Source of the DNA: Azospirillum picis
Lineage (GTDB): Bacteria > Pseudomonadota > Alphaproteobacteria > Azospirillales > Azospirillaceae
Assembly (NCBI RefSeq): GCF_017876115.1
Contig: NZ_JAGINO010000005.1
Span: forward strand, 62,001-126,000
Direction of reading: 5' to 3'
DNA: 64,000 nucleotides
Shown: positions 8,444-18,180 of the stretch, one piece after another
Layout: each line of letters begins with the position of its first letter
Position numbering within the stretch: the first letter of the stretch is position 1
Position numbers and translations under genes: made by a program
The notes under the pieces: generated by a model
Databases searched by the model: none
Told to the model about the DNA's origin: nothing
Seen by the model: the letters and a program-made list of their open reading frames with translations, nothing else

Positions 8444-10288
8444 TCACCACTCGTGATAGATCGTCTTCCAGGCGGTGCTGACGCCTTCCCGCGACTCCTC
8501 GGTGCTCAGCCGGTCGTCGATGGCCTTGAACTGCCGGTAGGCGTCGTCGTAGCGCATCAGGTTGTAGAGCGCCCAGCCGCGCAGGATGCCGAGGTTGCGC
8601 GACTCCGGCGTCAGTTCCTTGCGGGCATCCAGCAGCCGTAGCACGTCGTGGTAGCGCTTGTCCTCCAGCGCGCGGTTTGCTTCCGTCGCCAGCAGCGCCG
8701 CGCGGATCTCCGCCTTCTGCGCCGTGGTCATGTTGGCCCGCGGCAGGTCGCGGGTCAGCCCCGCCATGTCGCCGGTCGCCAGACGGGCGAGGGCCTGACC
8801 ATAGGCGTTCTCCTGGGCGGAGGTGGGCTTGTCCGCAGCCCCGTTGGCCGGCAGCGCGCCGGCCGGCAGGCGCGATCCGGCGGCGGCGGCCTTGGCCGGT
8901 TCGCGGGCGGCCAGAGCCTGCGCCTCGGCGAAGGCGGCCTCGGCCTCCGACGGGCGCTTCAGTTCCATCAGGCACCAGCCACGCTGCTGCAGGAGTGCCG
9001 CCGTCGGTCCGCCGCGGGCGATGGTGGTGCTGATGATGCCGAGACAGCCGGCGAAATCGCGGCGGGCCAGCGCACGGTCGAGCTCGCTCGGCCCTTGCGG
9101 CACCGCCCGCCCGCCGCCGGCGCCGCGCGGCGGGTCGACGGCCTTGAGCGCCTGGTCGATGCGGGACGACCGGCCTTTCCAGGGGGCGGCGGCGGCACGG
9201 GCCTGCGCCTTTTCCCCCAGCCCGTTGTAGGCCAGCACCAGCCCTTCCGCCGCCTTGTCCGAAGGCTCCCACTGATTGGCCTGGGAGAACCAGGACTGCG
9301 CCTCGGCATAGTTCTTCTGCTTCTGGAAGTACCAGCCGAGCGCGACGGCACCGTCGGCGTCCTGCTTGTCGCGAACGATGCCCTCCACGCGCGACAGGTC
9401 GGCGGCGGACAGGCCGCCCGGCTTGGCGTTGCCGAGGCGCTCCAGCAGGCGGCCGGTCTCCAGTTCCGCCTCCGCCGCGCGGACGGTGGAGTAATCCTCC
9501 CCGGGCGCTGGGTTGCTGGTGGCGCCGAGTGCCGCCAGTTCGCGCAGCCGGTCCGGCCCCAGGTAGCGCGACGCCTTGAACAGCGTGTCGCGACGCTCCT
9601 TGGCCTTGGGGCAGGTGGTGACGATGGTGCGGTAGGTGTCGTAGGCACGGTCGAGCTGCTTCAGCTCGCCATAGGCCTCGGCCAGACGCCAGGCATTGTC
9701 CAGCCGGCCGCAGGCCACCGCCTCCGGTTGGGCGGCGGCGGCATCGATCACGTCCTGCCAGCGCTTGGTATCGCTCGCCTGCCGGATGCGCCCGGCGCCT
9801 TCGGCCAGGTCCAACTCCTGCAGCAGCTTCTCCGACGGCTGCCAGGACGGCGACTTGCGCCGCTGCTCGGCGACGGCCGCCCGGGCTTCCGCCACCTTGC
9901 CAGCCGACAGCAGGGCCCAGATCGGGCTTTCATCGACGCCGGCGGTCGCCGGCTGCGGCGCGAACAGGTCCTTCGGCGGTTCCCAGCCGGGTTCGAGCGC
10001 ACGCAGGCGGGCGATCTCCGCCTCCATCCGCTCGACATCGCCGATCCGGGCGTAATAGCGAAGCGCCGTCTCGTCCACCTTGCCGGCTGCCGGAGCGGAG
10101 CCGCTGCCGGGAGCTGGAGCCACCTCCACCTTCACACCGGGGGCGAGCGCACGGCCGCCTCCCGGCTGCGGAGCTCCCGCTTGTGCCCCTCCCGCTTGTG
10201 CCCCTCCCGCTTGTGCAAGGACGGCGGACGGGCTGCCGAGCACGGCGGTGCCGATCAGGAGGAGAGCGGAAAGGACGGGACGGGTCAC
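8444..10288 (-). CDS. bcsK: Periplasmic TPR protein of the cellulose operon (BcsK-like)
   Basis: Secreted, Ala-rich helical-repeat protein of 614 residues. The start is the GTG at 10288, which overlaps the bcsZ stop in a GTGA; the open frame upstream of it is antisense-like shadow of bcsZ. Residues 1-25 are a signal peptide (VLSALLLIGTAVLG, then SPSAVLA). A low-complexity Ala/Gly/Gln/Pro linker follows (repeats of AQAGGAQAGGAQAGAPQPGG). The remainder is TPR or Sel1-like repeats, for example ALGWYFQKQKNYAEAQSWFS and GWALYNLMRYDDAYRQFKAI. BcsC of enterobacteria has similar TPRs but adds an outer-membrane beta-barrel; this protein ends without one. In operons of the bcsABZK type a TPR protein called BcsK takes that place. 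Function is inferred from position. Confidence 0.75.
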   Translation of the reverse strand: MTRPVLSALLLIGTAVLGSPSAVLAQAGGAQAGGAQAGAPQPGGGRALAPGVKVEVAPAPGSGSAPAAGKVDETALRYYARIGDVERMEAEIARLRALEPGWEPPKDLFAPQPATAGVDESPIWALLSAGKVAEARAAVAEQRRKSPSWQPSEKLLQELDLAEGAGRIRQASDTKRWQDVIDAAAAQPEAVACGRLDNAWRLAEAYGELKQLDRAYDTYRTIVTTCPKAKERRDTLFKASRYLGPDRLRELAALGATSNPAPGEDYSTVRAAEAELETGRLLERLGNAKPGGLSAADLSRVEGIVRDKQDADGAVALGWYFQKQKNYAEAQSWFSQANQWEPSDKAAEGLVLAYNGLGEKAQARAAAAPWKGRSSRIDQALKAVDPPRGAGGGRAVPQGPSELDRALARRDFAGCLGIISTTIARGGPTAALLQQRGWCLMELKRPSEAEAAFAEAQALAAREPAKAAAAGSRLPAGALPANGAADKPTSAQENAYGQALARLATGDMAGLTRDLPRANMTTAQKAEIRAALLATEANRALEDKRYHDVLRLLDARKELTPESRNLGILRGWALYNLMRYDDAYRQFKAIDDRLSTEESREGVSTAWKTIYHEW

Positions 10289-11355
10289 GGATCGATTCCC
10301 AGGCTTTGCGCGGCGAGTGCGGACAGGTGAAGCAGGGTGGTGGAGTAATAGTCCTCGTCGGCGGCCGGCGCCGGCACCGTCACCTCGTTGCCGGTGCCGG
10401 CGATGCGGCAGGCCAGGCGATAGACCGCCAGCATCCCGACCGACGCCGCCACCTGGGTGGTCGTGCCCTGGGGCAGCGAGACCGTCGCCGGGATCGCCGT
10501 CCCGCCGAACTTCGTCGCCAGGGCGGCGTAGGGACGGAAATAGTAGGGGTCGCGGTAGCCGTCCCAGGCCAGATACAGCGGAACCCGCACGGCGTCGTAC
10601 CCGTACTGCTTCTTGAAGCCCTCCGCCGGCGTCACGGCGCCGCCGGCGTCGAGCGCCATCCAGTCGGGCGGAAGCTGGTAGCTGCCGAAGCGCGCCTTCG
10701 ACAGCAGCACCAGCCCGGCATCCGCCAGCCTGCCCCAGCGCTCGCCCCCCGGCAGCGCGGCGAAGGCGCGGATCGCCGGGAAGATCCAGTAGCTCGGGTT
10801 CAGCACCAGCGTGTCGCCCTTGCGGAAGCCCTCCCGCCCCGGCAGCAGCACGGTCAGCCCCGCCTGCTCCACCAGCAGCCCGGCCGCCAGGGCGTTGACG
10901 ATCGACAGCGCCGAGGCGCGGTAGCTTTCGGCCTGCCATTGCTCGGCGGCGCGCATCAGCGCCCAGGCGATCAGCATGTCGCCGTCGGCGGCGTTGTTGC
11001 GGTCTGTGACGCCTTCCTCCGGCTTCCAGCGCCATGCGGCCAGCCCGTCACCGCGCACCATCAGGGTCCGCTGCGTCCAGCCCCACAGCCGGTCGAAGGC
11101 GGGACGGTCGCCGCCGGCCACGGCCAGCAGCATGCCGTAGCCCTGCCCTTCGGAATGGCTGACCCCCTTGTTGCCGCTGTCGACGATCCGGCCTTCCGGC
11201 TGCAGGAAACGCTCGGCATAGCGTTGCCACGCCGCGGCATCGAAAGGCGCCGCCCGCAGCGCACCCGGCAGGATCGTCGTCAGGACTGCGGGCAGGCCCG
11301 CGGTCAAGCCCAGGGAAGCCGTTCCGGCCAGCATGTCGCGCCGCGATGGCGTCAT
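10285..11355 (-). CDS. bcsZ: Cellulose synthase operon endoglucanase BcsZ (GH8)
   Basis: Periplasmic endo-beta-1,4-glucanase of glycoside hydrolase family 8 that trims nascent cellulose during export. 356 residues; ATG 11355 overlaps the bcsB stop (ATGA) and has GGAGAGGAG upstream. The N-terminus TPSRRDMLAGTASLGLTAG is a likely Tat signal. The catalytic acid Glu lies in GVSHSEGQGYGMLLAVAGG and the family signature Asp in NNAADGDMLIAWALMRA; further GH8 features are LNPSYWIFPAIRAFA and RVPLYLAWDG. It is coupled at both ends to its neighbours, showing that the operon is translated as a unit. Confidence 0.95.
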   Translation of the reverse strand: MTPSRRDMLAGTASLGLTAGLPAVLTTILPGALRAAPFDAAAWQRYAERFLQPEGRIVDSGNKGVSHSEGQGYGMLLAVAGGDRPAFDRLWGWTQRTLMVRGDGLAAWRWKPEEGVTDRNNAADGDMLIAWALMRAAEQWQAESYRASALSIVNALAAGLLVEQAGLTVLLPGREGFRKGDTLVLNPSYWIFPAIRAFAALPGGERWGRLADAGLVLLSKARFGSYQLPPDWMALDAGGAVTPAEGFKKQYGYDAVRVPLYLAWDGYRDPYYFRPYAALATKFGGTAIPATVSLPQGTTTQVAASVGMLAVYRLACRIAGTGNEVTVPAPAADEDYYSTTLLHLSALAAQSLGIDP

Positions 11356-13871
11356 GATCCGCTCCTCTCCTGATGGCCGCGCTTGAGCAGCAGCCGCATG
11401 CTGATCGTCAGCACCAGCGTCGTCCCCAGCAGCAGCGCGAACAGCAGCTCGATCCGCTGCGACAGGTTGCGGGCCAGGATCAGGATCAGGTTGCCGATGT
11501 CAAACGGCTCGAGGATGAGCTGGTAGGGACGGTTCGGCTCCAGCGTCGTCACAGCGGTGGAGGCACTGGTCCACAGCGCGCCGCCGCCATGCAGCTTGTC
11601 CCACAGCCCGGCGTCCCCCAGGCTGCGCATGGCACGCTCGACCGACCGCGCGTCCGACGCCGTCAGCAGCGTCCAGGTCAGCGCCTCGTTCCCCGGCGCG
11701 CGGTACTGCAGCAGGGCCGCCTCGGGAAGCGAGTCGGCGTTCTCCGTCAAGGCGACGACGTCGGCCGGCGCCTCATCCACCGTCCAGCGGTTGATATAGC
11801 GCGCGGCCGCGGCCATCCCGCGGCGTGCCCATTCGGGAACCCAGCCGCCACCGGCTCCCGCCGTCTCCTTGACGTCGCCGGCCATGCGCTGCCAGCGGCT
11901 CTGCGCTCCACCGTCGGCCGCGCTTCCGGGGGCGCCGGCCAGGGGCGGGGGCGACGCGAGGCCCGTGCGCAGCGGCGCGCGGGCGCCGGCACCCGACCAG
12001 CCCAGCCGCAGGCGCTCGGCGAGTGCCCGGCGGTCCGCCGCCGGCATCGGCTCGCCGCGGGCGCTGGCCTGGGCGATCAGGGCGCCTGCCTCCAGCAGTC
12101 CGGCCAGCCGGTCGCCGGGAAGCGGCGCCGCGGTGAAGACCGATTGCGGCAGGGCCGCGACCGGACCGACGATCAGCGCGTTGTCGGAGGGCGGAAGGTC
12201 CCAGCCGGTATAGGGGACCACCGTCATCAGGTCGCCGGCCCGCTGCGCCAGCTTGGCCACCATGCTCCAGGCCGCACCCGTCCAGGCGGGATCGCGGCCG
12301 ACCACCACCAGGTCGAAGGGCGGCGCCGGCTCGTCGCCGGCGACGCCGCCGTAGGGATAGGAGGTGTTGCCGAGGGTGCCGAGATCGGGCAGCGTCACCA
12401 GCCGGGCGAAGCCGGGTATCTCGATGCTGGAGCTGTCGAGCAGGGTGAAGGTCGGCCGCCGCACGGCGAAGACGCAATCGGTGCCGCCCCCCGGCGGCAG
12501 TTCCGCCTCCACGTCGATGCTGTTCGGACCGGGACGGAACAGCGCCATCGGCAGCGGCATCTCGCCGTTCTCGATGATGCCGCTGGAGCGCTTGTCGATC
12601 TCCATGGCCCCGGCCGGGCGGCCGTTGACGCGGACGTTCAGCACGGCACCGGGGCCGAGGTTGCCTTCGAAGGCACCATCGACATGGAACAGGATCGCAC
12701 GGTCGCCGACCGGCGCGAAGCCGGTCGGCAGCGTCAGGGTGAAGCGGCCGGCGTACCGGTAGCCGCTGTGCTGCACCGTGGGGAAGCCGAGGTCCGACAG
12801 CCTGTAGCGCCCCTCCGCCTGCACCGGGCGGGGTGGCGGCGCGGCGGGCGGAGCGGCATCGGCGACGATCATCGCGGTCTGGGTCGGCAGCGGGCGCGAA
12901 ACGTCGGCCAGCCGCATCACCGCCTGATCGACCTCCTGCGGGGTGCGCCCCGATGCGATGGCGACGAAGCCACCGCCGGCAGCCCCCGCCTTGCCGCCGG
13001 GGGGTATCGGGTACACGCCGAGGAAGGGGCCGGTGATCGCCGCCGCGCGCGCCTCGCCCAGCAGAGGGGCCAGGCGGTCGCGGGTGCCGATCAGGACGTT
13101 CTTGCCGCCGGGCAGCGGCAGGCTTTCCAGCGCGGGCACCGGCGCGGCGCCCTTCGCCGGCACCGGAACGGCCACCACCCGCGGCGTCTGGTCGCCCAGC
13201 AGCAGGCCGTAGGACTGCGCCACCATGGCACCCCAGCCGAGATGGTCGGCGTCGGCCTCGCTGCCGACCTCGATGATGGCAAGGGGTTCGCGCGCGCGGT
13301 CGGAGGCCGCCAGCAGGTGGCGCATCATCGCCAGATCGGGATCCGGAACGCCGCCGTCCGAGACCAGCGTCAGCGACGAGGCGGCGAGGTTCACGCGCGC
13401 CCACAGGTCGTAGGTGCCGCGCACCGAGCAGATGGCGCGGTGCTGCGCATTGGTCTGGAAGACGATCTGGTTCTCGCCCGGCCGGATCAGGCTCGCCGGC
13501 AGGGTGATGGCGGCGTTGACCGGTCCGCGGAAGGCAGCCAGCGGCAGGTCGGCGACCGGCGACCCGTTGATGTAGACCGCCATCGAGCCCTTCTCGGGCA
13601 GGATGTCGATGCCGTTCTCGTAGGTCAGGGCCAGCACCACCGACGTCAGCCCGGCCACCGGTGGCAGGATGGCGCGCAACGCCACCGTCTCCGTCTCGCC
13701 GTGGAGGGTCACCTCCGGCTGGCCGTCGCGCAGGTTCGACAGCGGGATCACACGCCGGTCGGCCGCCAGCGCCGGGACGGCGAGGCCGATCCACAACAGC
13801 AGCGCCGCCAGCAGCGCAGGCATCAGCGGCCGGACGGCCGTTTGGGGAACGTGCGCCGCCATGGCCGTCAC
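11352..13871 (-). CDS. bcsB: Cellulose synthase periplasmic subunit BcsB
   Basis: Membrane-anchored periplasmic partner of BcsA that guides the glucan chain through the periplasm. 839 residues from the GTG at 13871 (overlapping the bcsA stop as GTGA) or 836 from the ATG at 13862. An N-terminal signal (LMPALLAALLLWIGLAVPALA) is followed by the carbohydrate-binding and flavodoxin-like repeats typical of BcsB (VIPLSNLRDGQPEVTLHGET; SDLGFPTVQHSGYRYAGRF; FALPL-type beta segments). The single C-terminal membrane helix LLFALLLGTTLVLTISMRLL plus a short basic tail matches the anchor that completes the BcsA channel. It sits between bcsA and bcsZ with 4-bp overlaps on both sides. Confidence 0.95.
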   Translation of the reverse strand: MTAMAAHVPQTAVRPLMPALLAALLLWIGLAVPALAADRRVIPLSNLRDGQPEVTLHGETETVALRAILPPVAGLTSVVLALTYENGIDILPEKGSMAVYINGSPVADLPLAAFRGPVNAAITLPASLIRPGENQIVFQTNAQHRAICSVRGTYDLWARVNLAASSLTLVSDGGVPDPDLAMMRHLLAASDRAREPLAIIEVGSEADADHLGWGAMVAQSYGLLLGDQTPRVVAVPVPAKGAAPVPALESLPLPGGKNVLIGTRDRLAPLLGEARAAAITGPFLGVYPIPPGGKAGAAGGGFVAIASGRTPQEVDQAVMRLADVSRPLPTQTAMIVADAAPPAAPPPRPVQAEGRYRLSDLGFPTVQHSGYRYAGRFTLTLPTGFAPVGDRAILFHVDGAFEGNLGPGAVLNVRVNGRPAGAMEIDKRSSGIIENGEMPLPMALFRPGPNSIDVEAELPPGGGTDCVFAVRRPTFTLLDSSSIEIPGFARLVTLPDLGTLGNTSYPYGGVAGDEPAPPFDLVVVGRDPAWTGAAWSMVAKLAQRAGDLMTVVPYTGWDLPPSDNALIVGPVAALPQSVFTAAPLPGDRLAGLLEAGALIAQASARGEPMPAADRRALAERLRLGWSGAGARAPLRTGLASPPPLAGAPGSAADGGAQSRWQRMAGDVKETAGAGGGWVPEWARRGMAAAARYINRWTVDEAPADVVALTENADSLPEAALLQYRAPGNEALTWTLLTASDARSVERAMRSLGDAGLWDKLHGGGALWTSASTAVTTLEPNRPYQLILEPFDIGNLILILARNLSQRIELLFALLLGTTLVLTISMRLLLKRGHQERSGS

Positions 13872-16150
13872 GGTGCCTGGAAAGTCAGGATGCGGCGCAG
13901 GGCGCCCGGCAGCGCCAGCAGCACATGGCCCAGCCGCGGCACCACCCGGGTGGCGAAGAACAGCAGGCCGCCGAAAAAGGTGGGAGCACCCACGCGCTTG
14001 CGATCGAGGAAATCGTCCCAGCCGACGCTGTTGCCGAAGACGAAGCGCGCCGCCTCGACGATGTCCTGGCGGTCGCGCGGCGCGAAGCCGGTGCCGACCG
14101 ACAGCACCCCGTTGCGCATGTCGACGCGGTAGATGCGCACGCCGGTGGTGGTCGCGGCCTCCGCCTCGGTGGCGGCGATGGTCAGCACCGGCTCCTCCTG
14201 CCGGCCCAGCAGCTCGCGCCAGCGGGGATCGACCAGAAGACGGACACCACCGGCCGAGACGTCGGCGGCGGTGACGTCGATGCTGGTGCCGTCCGCGAAC
14301 GTCAGCTCGGCGGAGCGGTCGACGGTGAAGCGCTCCTGGCGGCGGACGCGCTTGCGCTCATAGACCACCGCAAGGCCGCCGAGCGCCAGCAGCAGGCTCA
14401 GCGAGTTCCACACCGCCACCGGCAGGATGGCGGCCCGGTGCTCCGGATAGATCGAATAGCGCCAGGCGCAGGCGGCCAGCCCGACCATGAGCAGCAGCGT
14501 CACCAGGATGAAGGGGGTGGCGAGCGGCGAGAAGCCGTCCTCCTCGACCGACTGCCCCTTTGCCGTGACCTTGAACACCGGGTCACGCGGCCGGATCAGC
14601 GTCGCCAGCGCCGCACGCGAGACGTGGAAGGACTGGAGATACTCGTACAGCTCGGAGAAGAGCGGCCAGCGCATCCGTCCGTGCAGGAACTGCGACAGGA
14701 AGGCGGCGGCGAAGACGTGCGGGATCACGAAGCAGGCGAAGTCCGGCAGGTTGATCCGGTAGATCTCCAGCCCGAACAGCGCGTAGCACAGCGGCGACAG
14801 CAGGAAGATCGGCCGCCAGAACCAGAAGAACCAGTAGAGCATGGTGCTGAGGTAGCACAGGCGCTGCGGGACGCTCAGCCCGCGCTTGAACAGCGGGTTC
14901 TTCAGCAGGAAGAGCTGGATCATGCCCTGGGTCCAGCGCGAGCGCTGGGCGATGAAGCTGTCGAAGGTCTCCGGCTGCAATCCGGCGATCAGCGGGCGCG
15001 GCAGGTAGACGCTGCGCCAGCCGCGCGAATGCAGCTCCAGCGCCGTTTCGCAATCCTCGGTCACGGTGTCGCCGCTGAAGCCGCCGACCTCCTCCAGCGC
15101 CGCCCGGCGCAGGAGGGCGGCGGAGCCGCAGAAGAAGGATCCGTTCCAGCGGTCGAGCCCCGGCTGGATCGAGTAGTAGAACATCTCGTTCTCGCTCGGC
15201 ATCCGCTCGAAGGTGCCGAGGTTGTACTCGACCGGGTCCGGATTGACGAAGAAGTGCGGGGTCTGGACCAGGAACAGGCCGCTATCCTGCTGGAAGAAGC
15301 CGACCGTCGCCTTCAGGATGCCCACCGTCGGCACATGGTCGGCGTCCAGGATCAGCACCAGGTCGCCGTCGGTCTTCTTGAAGGCATGGTTGATGTTGCC
15401 GGCCTTGGCGTGCTCGTTGCGCGGCCGGGTCATGTAGGTGACCTGCAGCCGCTCGCACAGCGCGGTCAGCGTCTCGCGCCGCACCTTCGCAGCCGCCGCC
15501 AGATCCGGATCGGCATGGGCCAGCTTCTGGTCCGTGCCGCCGTCGTCCAGCAGGTAGACGTGCAGCTTGTCGCGCGGATAGTCGATGCAGACCGCGGCAG
15601 CCAGCGTCGTCTCCAGGAGCTCCGGCTCCTCGTTGTAGGAGGGGATGAAGACGTCGACGCTGGGCCAGGAGGCCGGGTCGCCCTTGGGCTCCGACGGTTC
15701 GCGCGCGATCGGGTCGATGATCACGAACAGCGAGGTCAGGAACAGCACGAAGGAGATCGCCTCCGCCGCGAACAGGGTCACGCCGGGGATGAAGTTCACC
15801 GGATCGTCCACCGGCGGCAGCGTTCCGGTCAGCCGCCAGAAGAAGTAGCGGAAGGTGACGAAGGCCAGCAGCAGCACCGTCAGGGTGCGCGCATGCCAGA
15901 TGCGCCGGGCGAAGCGGCCGAGGACGAAGGCGGCGGCCACGACGCCGACCGAGATCGCGGCACTGGCCACCCGCCCGACCGGCAAAGCGGCCAGCGCAAG
16001 AAACAAACCCGCCGAGAGCAGCAAAAGAAGCCAAAGCAGAACGGATCGCAGCGAGAACCGGCGGCGACGCGTATCCGGCTTTGCTTTCGGCCGCGCCGCC
16101 TTAATGCTAGGCGCGCGAACAACCGTATCTGTATCCGGCGTCGGTTTCAT
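13868..16150 (-). CDS. bcsA: Cellulose synthase catalytic subunit BcsA (UDP-forming)
   Basis: Inner-membrane family-2 glycosyltransferase that polymerises UDP-glucose and extrudes cellulose. About 760 residues from ATG 16150; upstream in-frame TTG codons give longer forms without support. N-terminal membrane helices are followed by the GT2 core: DDGG in VYLLDDGG, the DxD in LILDADHVPT, the TED motif in TVTEDCETALELHSRGW and QRSRW in AQRSRWTQGM. More membrane helices follow, then a C-terminal PilZ domain with RRQER (RxxxR) and DVSAGG (DxSxxG), the two c-di-GMP-binding motifs, so activity is expected to depend on c-di-GMP. First gene of the operon. The 240 bp upstream to 16390 hold no gene and presumably the operon promoter. 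Confidence 0.97.
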   Translation of the reverse strand: MKPTPDTDTVVRAPSIKAARPKAKPDTRRRRFSLRSVLLWLLLLLSAGLFLALAALPVGRVASAAISVGVVAAAFVLGRFARRIWHARTLTVLLLAFVTFRYFFWRLTGTLPPVDDPVNFIPGVTLFAAEAISFVLFLTSLFVIIDPIAREPSEPKGDPASWPSVDVFIPSYNEEPELLETTLAAAVCIDYPRDKLHVYLLDDGGTDQKLAHADPDLAAAAKVRRETLTALCERLQVTYMTRPRNEHAKAGNINHAFKKTDGDLVLILDADHVPTVGILKATVGFFQQDSGLFLVQTPHFFVNPDPVEYNLGTFERMPSENEMFYYSIQPGLDRWNGSFFCGSAALLRRAALEEVGGFSGDTVTEDCETALELHSRGWRSVYLPRPLIAGLQPETFDSFIAQRSRWTQGMIQLFLLKNPLFKRGLSVPQRLCYLSTMLYWFFWFWRPIFLLSPLCYALFGLEIYRINLPDFACFVIPHVFAAAFLSQFLHGRMRWPLFSELYEYLQSFHVSRAALATLIRPRDPVFKVTAKGQSVEEDGFSPLATPFILVTLLLMVGLAACAWRYSIYPEHRAAILPVAVWNSLSLLLALGGLAVVYERKRVRRQERFTVDRSAELTFADGTSIDVTAADVSAGGVRLLVDPRWRELLGRQEEPVLTIAATEAEAATTTGVRIYRVDMRNGVLSVGTGFAPRDRQDIVEAARFVFGNSVGWDDFLDRKRVGAPTFFGGLLFFATRVVPRLGHVLLALPGALRRILTFQAP

Positions 16151-16390
16151 GCAGACCTGAAGGAGTAAGTGCGGCCCAACATAAAGGGTGCCCCGCTTAT
16201 GCCTCAAGGTTCATTACAATTCGTTACCAAGTCGTTGGAAATGAGGCTTAACACATCGTCTGGAACCGGCGGTTGAAATCCGGCTCCGGCCTCCGGGGCC
16301 GCCGGCCCACGTCCGGCAATCGGGGCCGGCGCCGCGAACGCCGGTGGACGGGGCGCCGCCACCGGCGGCCCGGACCGCCGGGCGGAGCAC

Positions 16391-17035
16391 CTATTCCGGT
16401 GCGCCGGGATAGCCCTTCCCCTTCAGCAGGCGTGCCAGGTGGGCGGCATGCCGGGCCAGCATGGCATTGGTGGCGGCGACCGCCTCCGGCGTTTCATCGA
16501 GATCCTTGTAGTCGGTGCCCTGCATCGCCTCCCCGACCCAATAGGTGCCGGCCACGGCCGGCAAGGTGAACCCGACGTCGTTCAAGGCCTGATAGAGCTC
16601 CGCATGGACATGGTGCGCCCCGTCCTCGTTCCCGACGACACACACGGCCGCCACCTTGCCGAAGGAGGGCATGCGGCTCTGGCCGTCGGTCTCGTCGAGG
16701 AACGCATCCATCCGCTCCAGCACGCGCTTGCAGACGGACGATGGCTGGCCGAGCCAGATCGGCGTGCCGATCAGCAGGATGTCGGCATCCAGGATGCGCC
16801 GGCGCAAGGCCGGCCAGTCGTCGCCCTCCCCTTCGTCGGAGGTGACGCCCGGCTTGATGTCGAGGTCGGCCACCCGCACCACCCCGCCCTCGGGCATGAC
16901 GCCCTGCCCCTTCAGTTCCACCAGCACCTGCTCCAGCAGGCGGTCGGTGGAGGACGGCTTTCCCGATGGTTTCAGCGTGCAGTTCAATGCGATGACGGTG
17001 AGAGAGGCGGCGGGAGACGCTGCGGTCGGTGCCAT
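16391..17035 (-). CDS. NAD(P)H-dependent FMN reductase / flavodoxin-fold oxidoreductase
   Basis: 214-residue flavodoxin-like protein. ATG 17035 has AAGGA at a proper distance. The phosphate-binding loop region is TVIALNCTLKPSGKPSSTDR, followed by the classic ILIGTPIWLGQPSSVCKRVL segment and an acidic helix, as in the FMN_red / YwrO group that reduces quinones or flavins with NAD(P)H. Residue GNEDGAHHVHAELYQALND marks the third flavin loop. Divergent from the AEC transporter. A specific substrate cannot be given. Confidence 0.85.
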   Translation of the reverse strand: MAPTAASPAASLTVIALNCTLKPSGKPSSTDRLLEQVLVELKGQGVMPEGGVVRVADLDIKPGVTSDEGEGDDWPALRRRILDADILLIGTPIWLGQPSSVCKRVLERMDAFLDETDGQSRMPSFGKVAAVCVVGNEDGAHHVHAELYQALNDVGFTLPAVAGTYWVGEAMQGTDYKDLDETPEAVAATNAMLARHAAHLARLLKGKGYPGAPE

Positions 17036-17269
17036 GGCTGTTTCCTTTCCGGTCGCTGTCGGCCATGGACGTGGGTCGTGGCCATCGGGCGGCAATCCCT
17101 CCGGCCGGGAGTCATAGCGCCAAGGAGGGCCGGCACCGCCCCGTCGCGCGGCTGCCCTGCGCCCCTGCTTGAGCTTGCAGGGGTGACGCGACACGCGATT
17201 GCCGCCATGGTGGCGGACAATCGGTGCCGCCAATCGAAACCGCCGCCCATCCAGGTCAACTCCGGTCCC

Positions 17270-18163
17270 ATGCCGACACTCACGCTTCTGTCCAACGCCT
17301 TTACCGTGCTGGCCCCGGTGTTCGTGGTGGCCGCCATCGGCTACGGATGGCACCGCGCACGCCTGCCCTACGACAGCGCCTTCATCACCACCTTCGCCAT
17401 CAACGTCTCCTCCCCCTGCCTGGTCTTCTCCGCTCTGACCAGGCTGCACCTGTCGGCGGACGTGATGGCGGAGATGACGGTGGCCGCCGCCGCCTGCATG
17501 GGGCTGACGGCGCTGCTGTCGGTGCCGGTCCTGCTCGCCAGTGGCCTGCCCCTGCGGGTCTACGTGCCGGCGATGGCCTTCCCCAACGCCGGGAATCTCG
17601 GCCTTCCGGTCTGCCTGTTCGCTTTTGGGGAAACCGGCCTCAGCCTCGCGGTGCTCTTCTATGCGGTGATGGCCGTCTGCCAGTTCACCCTCGGACCGGC
17701 TTTGGCCGCCGGGCGGTTCGACCTGAAGCAGATGCTGCGCACGCCGACCATCTACGCGGTGGCGCTGGCGGTGGCGATCCAGCTCTACCAGGCCCCGCTG
17801 CCGGTCTGGATCGCCGACACGACGACCCTGCTCGGCAACTGCGCGGTGCCGCTGATGCTGCTGTCGCTGGGGGTGGCGCTCGCACGGCTCCGGTTGTCGG
17901 GGGCGCTGCGGGCACTGTCGATGTCGGCCTTCCGGCTGGTCGCCGGGTTCGCCATCGGGCTGCTGGTCGCCTGGGCAATGGGGTTGAGCGGGCCGGCACG
18001 CGGCGTCGTGCTGGTGCAGAGTTCCATGCCTGTGGCGGTCTTCAACTATCTCTGGGCGCTGCGCTACGACAATTCGCCGGAAGACGTGGCCGGCATGGTG
18101 CTGGGCTCCACCGCGATGGCCTTCGTGGGGCTGCCGGCCCTGATGATGCTGGTGATGCAATGA
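17270..18163 (+). CDS. AEC-family (auxin efflux carrier-like) transporter
   Basis: Integral membrane protein of 297 residues with about ten hydrophobic helices arranged in two halves. Family marks: NAFTVLAPVFVVAAIGYGWH at the N-terminus, the conserved NAGNLGLPVCLFAFGE crossover near residue 105, and QSSMPVAVFNYLWALRYD in the second half. AEC proteins export or exchange small organic acids such as malate or malonate and are often unspecific in annotation. Start ATG 17270; the long open frame upstream is shadow of the divergent gene. The OsmC gene follows after 17 bp, so the two may be cotranscribed. Confidence 0.9.
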   Translation: MPTLTLLSNAFTVLAPVFVVAAIGYGWHRARLPYDSAFITTFAINVSSPCLVFSALTRLHLSADVMAEMTVAAAACMGLTALLSVPVLLASGLPLRVYVPAMAFPNAGNLGLPVCLFAFGETGLSLAVLFYAVMAVCQFTLGPALAAGRFDLKQMLRTPTIYAVALAVAIQLYQAPLPVWIADTTTLLGNCAVPLMLLSLGVALARLRLSGALRALSMSAFRLVAGFAIGLLVAWAMGLSGPARGVVLVQSSMPVAVFNYLWALRYDNSPEDVAGMVLGSTAMAFVGLPALMMLVMQ

Positions 18164-18180
18164 CGGGAGGATCAAGGACC

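Noticed and set aside
11373..16168. Long plus-strand frames opposite bcsA and bcsB
   Set aside because: Shadows of the cellulose genes, which have complete catalytic motifs on the minus strand.
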